In this document: in pieces, positions 1 to 13,500 of the stretch
Layout of the letters: every line of letters begins with the position of its first letter
How positions within the stretch are numbered: position 1 is the first letter of the stretch
Origin: Antedon bifida
Taxonomy: Eukaryota > Echinodermata > Crinoidea > Comatulida > Antedonidae
NCBI GenBank assembly: GCA_963402885.1
Contig: OY727102.1
Location: forward strand, 9,300,001-9,364,000
DNA length: 64,000 bases
Direction: 5' to 3'
Notes under the pieces: model-generated
The model's database searches: none
What the model was told of the DNA's origin: nothing
Seen by the model: the letters and a program-made list of their open reading frames with translations, nothing else
Translations under genes and position numbers: made by a program

Positions 1-385
1 AAAAAAACAGATGATCTTTGACAATCACAAGGGTTATTCGCAACAAAGTTACGGATAACCAATTACAGTCATCATTAAAATCATCAGTTTAAACTGAGTT
101 TAACTGACCGTAGCATTGGAAATGTGTGAAAACATTTATCTAAACATTTTTGTCATTAAAATGTAGTATTAAAAAAAACATTCAAATACTGGTTTCTGAA
201 GTGGTTTTATTTAGAATCAATCATGTACATCTGCTAATTTTTGATTTGTAAGAAAATCTAGTAGCAGCACCTTTTTCATGGTCTCTTTTATCAACACTAT
301 GCAATTTATAAGTAATAAATTATTTTAAAAATTTTGTTAAATTCAGAGTTCCAGTTATTAATTTTCACTCTCTTTTAAATTTCAG
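1..385 (+). other. Intron of PRRC1 (upstream part of gene outside window)
   Basis: AT-rich sequence ending in a pyrimidine-rich tract and TTTCAG at 381-385, the acceptor of the first visible PRRC1 exon. I see no coding exon in it. The 5' exons of the gene must lie before the window. Confidence 0.6.
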
Positions 386-2086
<1,701 letters not shown>

Positions 2087-3124
2087 AGTTTTAGGTAGGT
2101 CAAACATGTGGAAGATGTTACATCAGAATTATTTATATGTAGAGAACATGTAAAAAAGCAACAAACTATATTTATATAAAATTTGGATTTATATTCATAT
2201 CTCAAATATCATCAGCTTTGCTGGCTTTTTTGGTAATTAATTTTTGTTTTGAATTCATCCCCTTTATATAATTTCTCTTGATTCTCTCAATTTTATTACA
2301 GTACTACGTGAAAAGTAAAAAGTAGTATGAAAGGGTTGAAATTAATATTAGATAATTTAATGGAGCATTTTTGTTTTTAATTCTACAGTACAGTATATAA
2401 TATTTATATATCAGTATGTATGTATATAAATACAAAGGCAAATTACTTGGGGGGAAAATGACAATTCTGTGGGTATCAATGAAGATACAAATAGAAAGTA
2501 GAAAGCTAAATCAAAACGGTAAAGTATTAAACAGCCAGAAAGAAGTGGCAAACATTTGGAAAATAGCTATTCCTTCATCTTTATGTATGCAATATATATA
2601 ACAGATGTGTAGCATTGTTGAAGACGGAACATAACAGTTAAAATGTAATGTTTCAATTTGCAAATCTGATGCAACTAAATTTATTCTTATTTGTTTATAA
2701 TTTGCATTGTTTTGTAGTCTAATTTTCTTTGTTTTAGGGGTTTGTTTCGGGTAGTTTTATCTTTATTTCTTACAAAAACTTTATACTTGCAACAGTGAAA
2801 GTAATAAATGTTGACACTTTAGATTCATTATTTGTCATTTTGATGGCAGAATAAGGACTGCTAAAGAAAAGGCATGTACTCTGGGGTATGGGGCGTTTTA
2901 TTTATACTTAATAATCCTTTAGAAATGGTGTAAAAAGTATTTGAAACTATGTCAAGTCGCGAACTACACAGTTCACAAATTATTCAAAAATTTGTAATTA
3001 ATGCTAAATGCATTTTTGCATGTATCCCACAGAACATATGATCCTTACATTGAATGTAGAGTGGTGTGGGACAAACATTTTGTATAATTCAGGATAGACA
3101 TTTATAAAACAATTTAGTCCAGCT
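2087..3124 (+). other. PRRC1 3' UTR and downstream spacer
   Basis: AT-rich, no open frame of note. An AATAAA at 2803-2808 is a plausible polyadenylation signal about 720 nt after the stop. Other A-rich hexamers exist, so the true 3' end is not fixed. Confidence 0.4.
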
Positions 3125-3128
3125 TTAA

Positions 3129-4026
3129 CACTTTGACTGCCAAACACTGAGATCTTCGTGTTTGGAAACACGTGTTTCGCGTTTTTTTACGAAATCAGGT
3201 AGATACGAATAATTATTGGTATATACTATCAATATGGACACTATATTCGGTCTGGACCGTACATATTTTACTATTTGAAAGTAACTAATCTGGTTACGAA
3301 CGATGGTCAAAACGGTACCTGTCGAAACATCAACATACCCTGTAAAGAGCGATGGCTTGGCGCATCGTGTATCGGCCGCACTAGCTAGGCCGCCGAAGCA
3401 TTACAATGGTTTTTGTGGATTGGCATGTTTGTTTGTTATCTGAATAAAAAATAATGTGTCATTTTGAATATGATATTTGATTTTATTATTGTATGTATAC
3501 CCTAATTGTTTCGGTGTTTCACTAAGTGACCTGTTTAGAAATGGTATGGATATTATCATCAGATTACTAGTCTAAGTGTACTCCAGGCCTAGTCGCAAAT
3601 GTGGATTTTGGCAAAACTGACGTAAGATTTATAAAATGTAATACATTTTTAGATATTGATGATAACTTGTTTTTATAGGCATATCGATGCCGTGTAAGTA
3701 ACTTTACTTTGTTGATCTCACCGGGCGATATTTTCATATTGTGATGTCTTGTACAAAATCGCAAATATCTCTACTTTCTTGCGCGAAACTACGAAAAACT
3801 AAAAAAGTGGGTTACTTTATTTTACTATTGTGATTTACATATTGTGATTTGAAAATCGTTCTTGGTACCATTGTAAAGCTAAAATCTTTATGATTATTTT
3901 AGTCTAAATTATATATCAATCAGATCACATACATAGTTTCAATCAGCTTTAATAAAAACATTGAAATTAGCTAAAAACGCTGGCGGTGGCAGTTTCAAAC
4001 TGAAAAAACCTCTGGCAGTCAAAGTG
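3129..4026. mobile_element. piggyBac-like non-autonomous element, TTAA target site
   Basis: The 898-bp element has perfect 14-bp terminal inverted repeats, CACTTTGACTGCCA at 3129-3142 and its complement at 4013-4026, each flanked by TTAA (3125-3128 and 4027-4030). TTAA duplication is the hallmark of piggyBac. A subterminal hairpin (CCAAACAC 3140-3147 with GTGTTTGG 3158-3165) lies just inside the left end. There is no transposase frame, so it would have been moved in trans. Confidence 0.8.
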
Positions 4027-4030
4027 TTAA

Positions 4031-5612
4031 GGGAAACATAAAATGGATGAAATACAGTATTTTACATGTATGCAGAATTATATCTTGAAATAAAAATGGC
4101 CTATGGCTTTAGTAACTGAATGAATGGTACACTTTGTGAGCATTTAAACAGTATGTTACACTGAATAGTTTAATACACATTAATTTTCCTAACATCTATT
4201 ACTTTCTGTAAGTAAAAAATGCATTGAAAATATTCCTATGGTTATTAATTACAGTATTACTTACAAAAGACCATAATTGGTAATTAATTGGTAACTGATA
4301 ATACTGTATGAAAATGCAGTGTTTTCCTACCATAAATAATAATGTTCAGCAGCTTTTATTAAACTAAGTTTAAATTAATTACTGCCTTATGGCCGAGTAT
4401 AATCCCATTCTCGAGTATAAGGCTAAATCTGGACACAGGACAGGGTTAATTCCAATGTTAATGCAACCCCAGCATAATCCTACCCACTAATTTCACACCA
4501 TATTCCCCCGGTGACTATTCTCGGTCATGTACTGTTAAAAGCAGCTTTAACATTCACAGTATCACAAATAAATTCCTACAAATTTTTATTCTTGAGAGGT
4601 TTAGAATTTGATCCAGGCTTTATTAATTACAAGTTAAGTTAAAAAATGTCTTTTATTCTGTTTTTACTCTTGCCATCATTCAGTCGTTTTTTCTGTGAAA
4701 ATATTAAATAAAAGTTTACATAAATTTTACAAGTTATATTTGATGAGGTAAACAAGTGCTCAATAAGAAATCTGTTTTTTTTTACCAGAATGGTAAACGT
4801 TATAACATGTTTTTTCGTTGGGTAAATATTCTTGTACTAAATACTCAACAGAAAAACTATACTCTAAACTAAAAGTCTCCAATCAATTATGCCAAATGAA
4901 AACTGTACATCTCAGTGTAGTGTTACCTCCTTTTTAGTCTTAAATATTGGACTTTCAGCATATACCTCAACTTGTGTCATATACTGTATGTACATTCATT
5001 TCATTCATCTTTTATTTCGAAAAAAAAAAGTAGATTGGACCATGTAGATTGGATGAAGGAAAAGCAAGAAACCACAAATATATGCAACCCTCTATACATT
5101 GCACTGTGTAGGATAGATGTCAACAGTTATACAGTTATATTGAGTTCTAAATGTATATAGAGCCATAAGTTAATCATGTGATAAACCTACTGGTATAATT
5201 GTAATAAAAATAAACAGCATATCACATAATAAACTCAAGTATTTATCACCCATCACTCCTAACTAGAAAATGCAATTTCATATTAATTTTTAAAGCTAAG
5301 TAGGTGATGGTGCATCAATGTACCAGCAAATAAAAAAATAAAAATGTAGTTAAGTTCTTTTTTTAATAGTTATATTATAATTTTTAAAGCGCAAAAAAGA
5401 AGTCTCAAAACGCTGTGAAAATAAGGAAAAGGGAAAGCACACAAACTGAAATGTGGGATGCTGTCATCGTTAACCAGTGTTAATTAACTGGTTAGCACCA
5501 GTTGAGTCTTGACCTTCTCAGAACTCTGGCACCTATTGAAGTATGGAAACAAGCAATCAGTGGACACGTTGTTTCACTGGTAACCAATGGAAGTGTAATC
5601 AAGTCAATCAAG
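4031..5612. other. Intergenic, no gene seen
   Basis: AT-rich spacer between convergent PRRC1 and SLC24. I see short open frames without family resemblance and a local palindrome around 5475-5500, but nothing assignable. Confidence 0.5.
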
Positions 5613-5616
5613 TTAA

Positions 5617-5929
5617 AGATGTATTGTCCCCCAAAATCATAAAAAATGAAGATTAATTAATCAGAGTTTGGACAGGTTATTTTGTAGTTTTGAAGTTAAT
5701 CACTTTCGTAGAAAAAAAAATTTAAAAAATAATTTTTTCTCTTATAAAATGACATTAATGGTTGGCTGGCAGTCAATTTGAATATTGTTTGCTTTAAATT
5801 ACAGTTTCTTCAGGTAAATACATTTTTTTCTATCCAATTTTTGGTCAAAATGGTTACCTATTATGTGACATTAAAGTGGCATATTCAACAAATTTTTAAG
5901 AATTATTTTTTCGGGGGGACAATACATCT
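5617..5929. mobile_element. TTAA-flanked MITE, family A, copy 1
   Basis: A 313-bp element with inverted ends AGATGTATTGTCCC / GGGACAATACATCT and TTAA on both sides (5613-5616, 5930-5933). Members of the same family lie at 18543-18918, 35928-36474, 41789-42090 (3' truncated) and 54890-55435. The interior of this copy is diverged and carries a deletion relative to the 546-bp copies. Confidence 0.75.
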
Positions 5930-5933
5930 TTAA

Positions 5934-6369
5934 CCAATAACAATCAACAGTTTTAATAATCCATCGCTTGTGATTGGTCAAATTACTTGCATTGCGCTTA
6001 CTTCCTTGTGTTGCATCCTAGTGGGAACCAAGCTTTACAGCTTTGATGACTTGTGTTGTGAAGAGTCAAATGTTACACCAGTACTGCATACTTTGGGAGA
6101 CGGGAGACACAGTTATGTGGGTATTCCCAACTTTGATGCTTTAAATGTTGGGCAGTCTTTGTTCTCAATGCATACAGTAATCCCATAAAGCGATCACATA
6201 AATCTACCGGTAATGTTATAATCATAATCAAATAACATGTTTTCACAATTATAGTTGACTGACACACTACAGCAAAGGAAGTGACTGCAAATTTATGTTT
6301 TATTATATAATTTTTTTAAAAACAAAAAAACTATAAAGAAAACTGTAGTTGATAATAAATATATCCTTT
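5934..6369. other. Intergenic, no gene seen
   Basis: AT-rich spacer with only short chance frames on both strands. Nothing recognisable. Confidence 0.4.
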
Positions 6370-6515
6370 TATTAACTTATAATTCAAAATTTAAAATATC
6401 AATATTTGCAATATACACTTAAAGAAATTAATACCAGTACAATAAAATTGCATTGGTTTGTCCAAAATTTTGACCATAATCCTGATGGATTCATTTTATG
6501 ACCTGAAATAATAAC
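6370..6515 (-). repeat. Duplicated copy of the SLC24 gene 3' UTR
   Basis: About 145 bp is nearly identical in direct orientation to 7455-7600, the stretch just downstream of (and reaching) the exchanger stop codon. Shared landmarks include TTAAAGAAATT, ACCAGTACAATAAAATTGC and GGATTCATTTTATGA. Similarity ends at the stop codon, so no coding sequence is duplicated. The 5S-headed SINE lies between the two copies. Confidence 0.8.
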
Positions 6516-6654
6516 TAGATTTAATTTGTCACTATGACGAATTATAGGTTATATATAAACTATAAATAAAGATAATTGATTTTTAAAAGATATATTGATT
6601 GATTGATTTTTAACTTTTAATATGTGAACATTTGAAAGAAAGTTATTAATACGT

Positions 6655-6704
6655 ATGAAATCTTTTTACTAATATTAAGTATGAAATCTTTTTACTAATA
6701 TTAA
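6655..6704. repeat. Short tandem direct repeat
   Basis: The 24-25 bp unit beginning TATGAAATCTTTTTACTAAT occurs twice back to back, immediately upstream of the SINE. Confidence 0.8.
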
Positions 6705-6732
6705 GTAAAAACTCCGTCTAGAACCTAGATTA

Positions 6733-7180
6733 TATGGCCATACTGCGTTGATACGGCCATACTGCGTTGAAACACCGGTTCTCGTCAGATCACCGAAGTT
6801 AAGCAACGTTGGGCCCGGTTGCGTGCTGTATATACACCAGAGAGTGATGGTGTAATGGTAATATCGGACTAGCATGTGATAGGCATCGGTTCGAGGTTAT
6901 CTGTACCATACTAATTGCATCCTTAGGCAAGATGCTTACTCTCATTGCCTTGTCCTTCGGATGGGATGTAAAGCCGTTGGTCCCGTGTACTTAACAGTGC
7001 ACGTTAAAGAACTTGGTACACTATTCGAAAAGAGTAGGGGATCGTCTCCCGGTGTGCTGATCTGGTAGGCGCTGCACTGCTGGCTGCTGTGGGTCCGTGG
7101 AGGGCCTAATCCGAATTTCCTCAGTTTCCAGTTAAACTTGAGGACCAGTAATAATACATTTAACATTTAACATTTAGATT
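6733..7180 (+). mobile_element. Chimeric SINE: 5S rRNA head, tRNA-like unit, conserved body
   Basis: Positions 6751-6830 match the 5S rRNA gene closely (ATACGGCCATACTGCGTTGA, AACACCGGTTCTCGTC, GATCACCGAAGTTAAGCAAC, TTGGGCCCGGTT). A partial duplicate of the first 18 bases sits at 6733. A tRNA-like segment follows (6842-6908) with an A-box-like GGTGTAATGGTAATATCGG and B-box GGTTCGAGGTT. The body (6950-7030) has CTTCGGATGGGATGTAAAGC and GTGCACGTTAAAGAACTT, resembling the body of the SINE at 51926-52299. The tail is a short ATTTAAC repeat (7158-7175). Internal pol III promoters are expected from both heads. Confidence 0.75.
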
Positions 7181-7595
7181 AGAGCCCTGGGTACATATTT
7201 ACTTATTAACTGACAAAAAAAATTTGAGGTAGGAAACAACTTAATATTACAAAAACATTTAACAATAGGTATTACACAAAAAGAAAAAAATAATGAAAGA
7301 TCTCTATTGTCATTGTAAAATATTAACTGTTAAATTAAGGCCAAAATTTAAAGGGTTTGCTCAAAGCAAACATCCTCCTTATCAGGCATCTCTACATTAT
7401 CCTTCAGCTTGACCTCTGTCGTTATGTGTTTTTGTATAATTAAAAACAAAATATATTTCATATTTTTCATTTAAAATGTCAATATTTGCAATTATACACT
7501 TAAAGAAATTTATACCAGTACAATAAAATTGCATTGGTTTGTCCAAATGTTTAACCATAATCCTGGTGGATTCATTTTATGAACTGAAATAATAA
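7181..7595 (-). other. SLC24 3' UTR and downstream region
   Basis: AT-rich and no gene. It includes the original copy (7455-7600) of the segment repeated at 6370-6515. An AATAAA on the minus strand is not clearly placed. Confidence 0.45.
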
Positions 7596-10500
7596 TTATT
7601 CCGGTCCTGGGCAGTAAATGGGAACCTCTACATCACCCAAAATTCCAAGTTCTCGTAATATAGCAATGGTAATGAATATACAGTAGGTCAAGGTACATAT
7701 AATTCCCATCTTCCTATCCAGCTTCCAGCCGTTAAAATGAATAAGAATAATGATAAAGGCTACAGTAAATAACAGTGACAATGACGTGAATGTTAGTCCA
7801 TCACTTGCGATGAAAACAGGAACGTCTATAACTGCCTTTAAGAACCATAAAAATCCAAGACAAACAAATATTTCAAAAATGTTACTGCCTATGATGTTGG
7901 AGATTGCCATGTCTCCGAATCCTGAAAATAAATAAAAGAATACTATGATAAGAGAAACTACAGAGGCGTAACCAACAGCTTTTTGGCAGGATACACCCAT
8001 TCATGACATTCCTGAACTAAACAAAATTTGGAAAAATGAAAATTTATTTGCACCACCAGATGACCACAATCGTGTCACTCCCGCTAAGGAGTAGATTGCT
8101 TCCATCTCTCACACCACATCACTTTAATTATCCTGGCCTTTATTACGAAATGAAGTCAAAATAAATTTAAAATGTTGTAAGACAAGGATAACTTACTGTA
8201 CTAAAAAAAAATATAGTATATGAAATCTATTCCAAATTTTTAAATAAACCTGTTTGCAAGATAGGTTTCAAGTTAGTTAAGTCTTACCATCTCGTGCAAC
8301 AAGTACACTAGCTATAGCATCAGGGACACTTGTACCTGCAGCCAGGAATGTGATACCCATCACTGTGTCTGGGATATTAAATGTGTAACCTAAATGCAAA
8401 CAAAATACAAAAATACTCAATTTTATGTTCCAATCAATTTAAAATTTAAGCTTTTGTAAAATTATACTATGGCCATTCTCTGTCATCTTTGACCTAGGAT
8501 TAATGATGTGTGTACCGGGTGTGTAGAAAGCGACGACCTCGAATTGGACGACCCCAACGACCCGGGCGACCTCGAATTGAACGACCTAGAATTGGACGAC
8601 CCATAACACGAAACCGAAGACCCCTATAGCCTAGCCTAGGCCTTATAGCGTGGTATAACATCCCGAAGCCGAACATAGCCAAAGATCTTTAAACCATACC
8701 TTATTTAATACTCGCAAGCAAGCAATTGATTGAAAAAATACAGAAATATCGCAATTTGATACTGAATGTGTCGACACGAACAAACGAACAGATATGGAAC
8801 GCCAAGGGTGCATCATTAAAACTGCATTCGGCTCGATTAGCACACGAAATATCATAAACATGGCAACCCAGGTCAAAACGGCCCTTTTTTCAGCGGCGGG
8901 TAAGGTTTGACCGTATACAATGCATATGTGAAATGTAAAGCATTCTTATGGCCCTCCCCATGCACATGTTCGCAACACGCTGCTGCTTGGTAGGCCTATA
9001 GTGTTTGTTATAAGAAGACGAGATGTAATTATACGTCCATGGTTTAACCATGTAATGTATAATATTTATTTCTTTTTAATTTCTTTTTAATATGTTTGTC
9101 GAAATACCAATGACCAACCAATGACCAATCCACTGAGCAAACCTTACCCGCCGCTGAAAAAGGGACCGTTTTGACCTGGTTTGCCATGTTTATGATATTT
9201 CGTGTGCTAATTGAGTCGAATGCAGTTTTAATGATGCACTCTTGGCGTTCCATATCTGTTCGTTTGTTCGTTTCGACACATTCAGTATCAAATGGCGATA
9301 TTTCTGTATTTTTTCAATCAATTGCTTTTGCTTGCGAGTATTATATAAGGTATGGTTTAAAGATCTTTGGCTATGTTCGGCTTCGGGATGTTATACCACA
9401 CTTAGGCCTAACGCCTAGGCTAGGCTAGGCTATAGGGGTCGTCGGTTTTGTGTTATGGGTCGTCCAATTCTAGGTCGTCCAATTCGAGGTCGCCCGGGTC
9501 GTTGGGGTCGTCCAATTCGAGGTCGTCGCTTTCTACACACCCTGTGTGTACCTGCCTCTGTCATTGATTGTTTGATTGTAATGCATGACAAACAATGCAA
9601 ATTTCTCAACCTACCTATAACAACAATCATCCAATATAGGGCATATGATGTACAAGCCAGCCAAACTGTTGCCAGAATAAATGTCAGCATGTAGCACTCC
9701 TTCCAACAGCCCTTTTTTCGACAATCCGGTATCGTTACGTATATCAAAAGTATTGGAGGAAATCCAATGAGCCATATCAGAAATGAAAATTTCCCCTCTG
9801 GAGGTGTAAGGACCACATGTTTATCCAGCCTTTCTGGGTGCTCACTTACTCCACTAATTGCTGTTGTAAGATAAAATAAATTTGTAATTTAATTTTAAAA
9901 TGACTTCACTTCAGTAATGTAAAAGAAACCCTTGAACACGAAATTGGATTTCATCGATGAATTGGTTGGAAAATAGCATAATGGATTTTAGAAGAAAATA
10001 CTTTGTCGTAGCATAGAGTTTGAAAATTGTCCCATAAAATTGATAGTGTTGTTACACACTAAAAATGTAGCTACAAGTTTTAAGGGTATTGCAATTGTGG
10101 GTGGGTTCAATTTAAGCAGCATGGAGCAAAAAATATCACCTCAGTCAAGCACAGATTTGTTAATTTACTAATCCAGTTTCGTACATACAAAAGTCTCTTA
10201 AAATCACAATCAAAAATATAAAACTTACCTGAATCATGCCTCGTTCTTAATGAATTTTTATAATGATCATTGAATATTTCATTGCTAAATTCACTTCCAT
10301 TTGAACCAACTGGTTTACTAAAGCTTGTGGAATTGTCTGTAATTATTGAATCTGTATCATATAAATGAGCATCTATATGGTAAGGAATATTACCATTTTC
10401 AGGTGCAGTACCATATCCATTTTTATCTGTATCAATGATAAGCTTTGATTCGTCCTCTTTCTTCCTGAATCTTTCAGTCAATCGTTGCGCCTGTTCCGAT

Positions 10501-13500
10501 ATTCTGGGGTTGAAATACATCAATATAATGTAGCCAATGTACATTGATGTTAGAATGAGACCTTCCCACCTAGAAGTAAGAAAGTTAATTCATTGATTAA
10601 AAGTTTAAATTCAGTGCACTTTAATATTGTTTTATTGTATTTTTCCCCACTTTCTTATTCTGCAGCCCTCAAAGAGGGCGCCACCCACTGCCCGTGAACA
10701 AAATGTACTGAAATTCTGAATAATTGGCTGTGTTTTATAAAACAGTACTTACCACTCTACAACGCTATCGTACATAGCAAAGACCAGTAGTAAAATACCA
10801 ATAACGTAACACACACAATCTCTTATTAGGGGCCACCATGTCAGGTGTACAACCTAATGTACATAGATTAAACAAAATATTAATTGTACAATAGACAGAT
10901 GTCTCTCTTTCTACAACATTGAAATAATCCTACTTTTGCTATGACAGTGAAAATACTTATAAAAATTTTAAGGACATAATCTGATTCAAGTCAAATACTT
11001 ACCCTTCCACTAAAAAATGATACTAGAGCAATAATTATAAAGACGTTGAAGGCGGCTGACCCAACTACTGCACTCAACCCTGTGTCATCTTCACTTATAA
11101 ATGTTCCTATGAAAAAAATATGAACATACAGAACAATGGTTACTCATTTTACACACCAGCCAACATTCACTATTTTTACACATATATTTTTTATTTTCAA
11201 AACCGTAATAGGAATGTTTATTAATCTTGGTTAATAATAATATAGTAGTTTGCTTTAGGCCTAAAAGTAAATACTTTACTTGTATCTACGCATGGAGTAA
11301 TCTACGCCTGGTTGAATTTTGTTAATCATCCATAATATGCAACTCATGCCATCCAAGAGGCCCTACTGTTTTGAATTGTAATATTATTTTTTTTTTTTTC
11401 AATATCAATACAAAGTTTTATGGCTGACTTATATTTTATCTCTGAAATGTTTACACAGTTGGCCCTATTCAAACTTTGGGAAACTCAATGTTTGTCTATT
11501 ACTTTGCTATTGCAAGTTCAAAGATAATTCTGATAAATGTTTGTTTTTTTGTAAAGTTCATACTTGTTCCTATTAGGGGTCAATTGCTGCTGTTATGGGC
11601 CTCTCTGTTATGCTATTTAATATTAGCCTAGTTTACAATATGTACCTTATTAATAAACACTATTGTTACAGTCAGATTTATACATTGTAGTTTGTTAAAA
11701 GTGGCAATGAGATGTATGTATTGTACTGTATGAACATTTTATAGTTACTATTTTTTTTTAACTGAAGTGTTTTGCAAGCTCTGAGTGTATTTGCCAATGA
11801 ACTAAACAATTATGATAAAAAAAATGTCAGTTTAATATATATTCATCCCTTTCAGGTGCTTTATTTGACGTCATTCTTTCCTATAGACAAACATGTACAT
11901 TATTTTTTTGTTAACACTGTTGGTTGAAGGCTATCAATATTGACTAGCCCTATGGACTAATCAAATTTCCCAGATTTCCCATTAAATGATTATTATTACT
12001 GATGTAACCAAATAGATTAATTTATCAACTAATAAATAACTAAGGGTACTATTACAAGTTATACTGTAAGATCATCAAATGACAATAAAATATTATGGTA
12101 CGGTAACTCGAGATAGCTCGACCATGGAGATGTAAAATAAAAATAAAATAGATGTAATAATATTTTATTTTACATCTCCCTGGCTCGACAATGATAAGCA
12201 TGTGCTTGCAACCATCTGGCATGCTCACAATAATTTTTTTATTTTTTAGTATTTGTACTTTTAATATTTATATATTCTCTCTTTGACTACAGGTGAAACA
12301 CTTTTATATTGCAGTTAAAATGTATTAAATCAAAACACAAATTTAATTTGAAAAGTCCCTTTACTCCTTTTAATAACCCTCTCTGTGCATGAAATTCTAT
12401 AGGCTCTTAAATTCTACCTTAGTCTAATTTGTACTACTTCCACTGCTATTTCTGAACATGGATTGCTTAAAATGCTTAAGTAACAAAATGACTACAATAT
12501 TACCAATAAGAGCTGAGAAGAACTCTGGTGCTGAACTCCCAGCAGCCATAAATGTTGCACCAGCAACGTCAGGTTGAAGTCCAAGTCCTACCAAAGTACA
12601 CAGAAATTATTGCATTTTAAATTCAGATATTATGAAATTGATATAGACAGAAAAAAAAAAACTGAAGAAAAGAAAGATTGAAGATGAGAAGGATTGAAGA
12701 AGAGAAAGACTGAAGAAAAATAAAAATATTGAAAACGAGAAATACTGTGAAGAATAGAAATATTGAATTGAATTTAAAAAAAGAAGAAACTCTTTTTAAA
12801 AATATAATAGGATTATACAATTTATATTTTTAAATATACTGTACTTACTTTCACTGATAACCTCCAAAGAAGGCACAAAATATGCTGAACATATATAACC
12901 AATTATACCGCATAGATAAATTGCAATAAAAATGTTGATGACAACCGCTCCCCTCAGACGTTCCTTATTTGTGAACATTGTGGGGAAACTGCTAATTCCA
13001 CGCTCTGTGCAATTGTCAGTTTCATCCGTAAGAAGGTTTCTGGAAATGAAGACTTCATCTGTAAAGAAATTAAAATACATCATCAAAATTTTGCATAACA
13101 ATATAGTTTACTAATGTATTTGAAATATATTTAGGAATTTAAGGGATAATCATACATTGAACATGTGATCAATATGATGCTATAAGAGTATAGCAGAATT
13201 TGGTAAAATCTCTTATTTATCATATTTCACAATTTGTTTACAAAATTATATTATATATATTACATATAAGCTGTTGCGTCCATTCTCGACACCAAATTAG
13301 GTAATATGTGATTGTTAACGCAAAATGCTGGTATCTGGTTGAGGAAAATATTGCATATATTATTATGTTGTATATATTACTATTTAGAATTACATTTGTC
13401 TTTGTATTTTTTTTCACCTTTCAAAAGTGCCCTTAATAGTGCTATTTAATGCGGTGGATATAAAAGACATTGGTACTAAATTTGTTTAAAATCACTAAAA

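Noticed and set aside
6770..6830. Genuine 5S rRNA gene
   Set aside because: The 3' half of 5S is missing and a tRNA-like unit and SINE body follow, so it is a SINE head.
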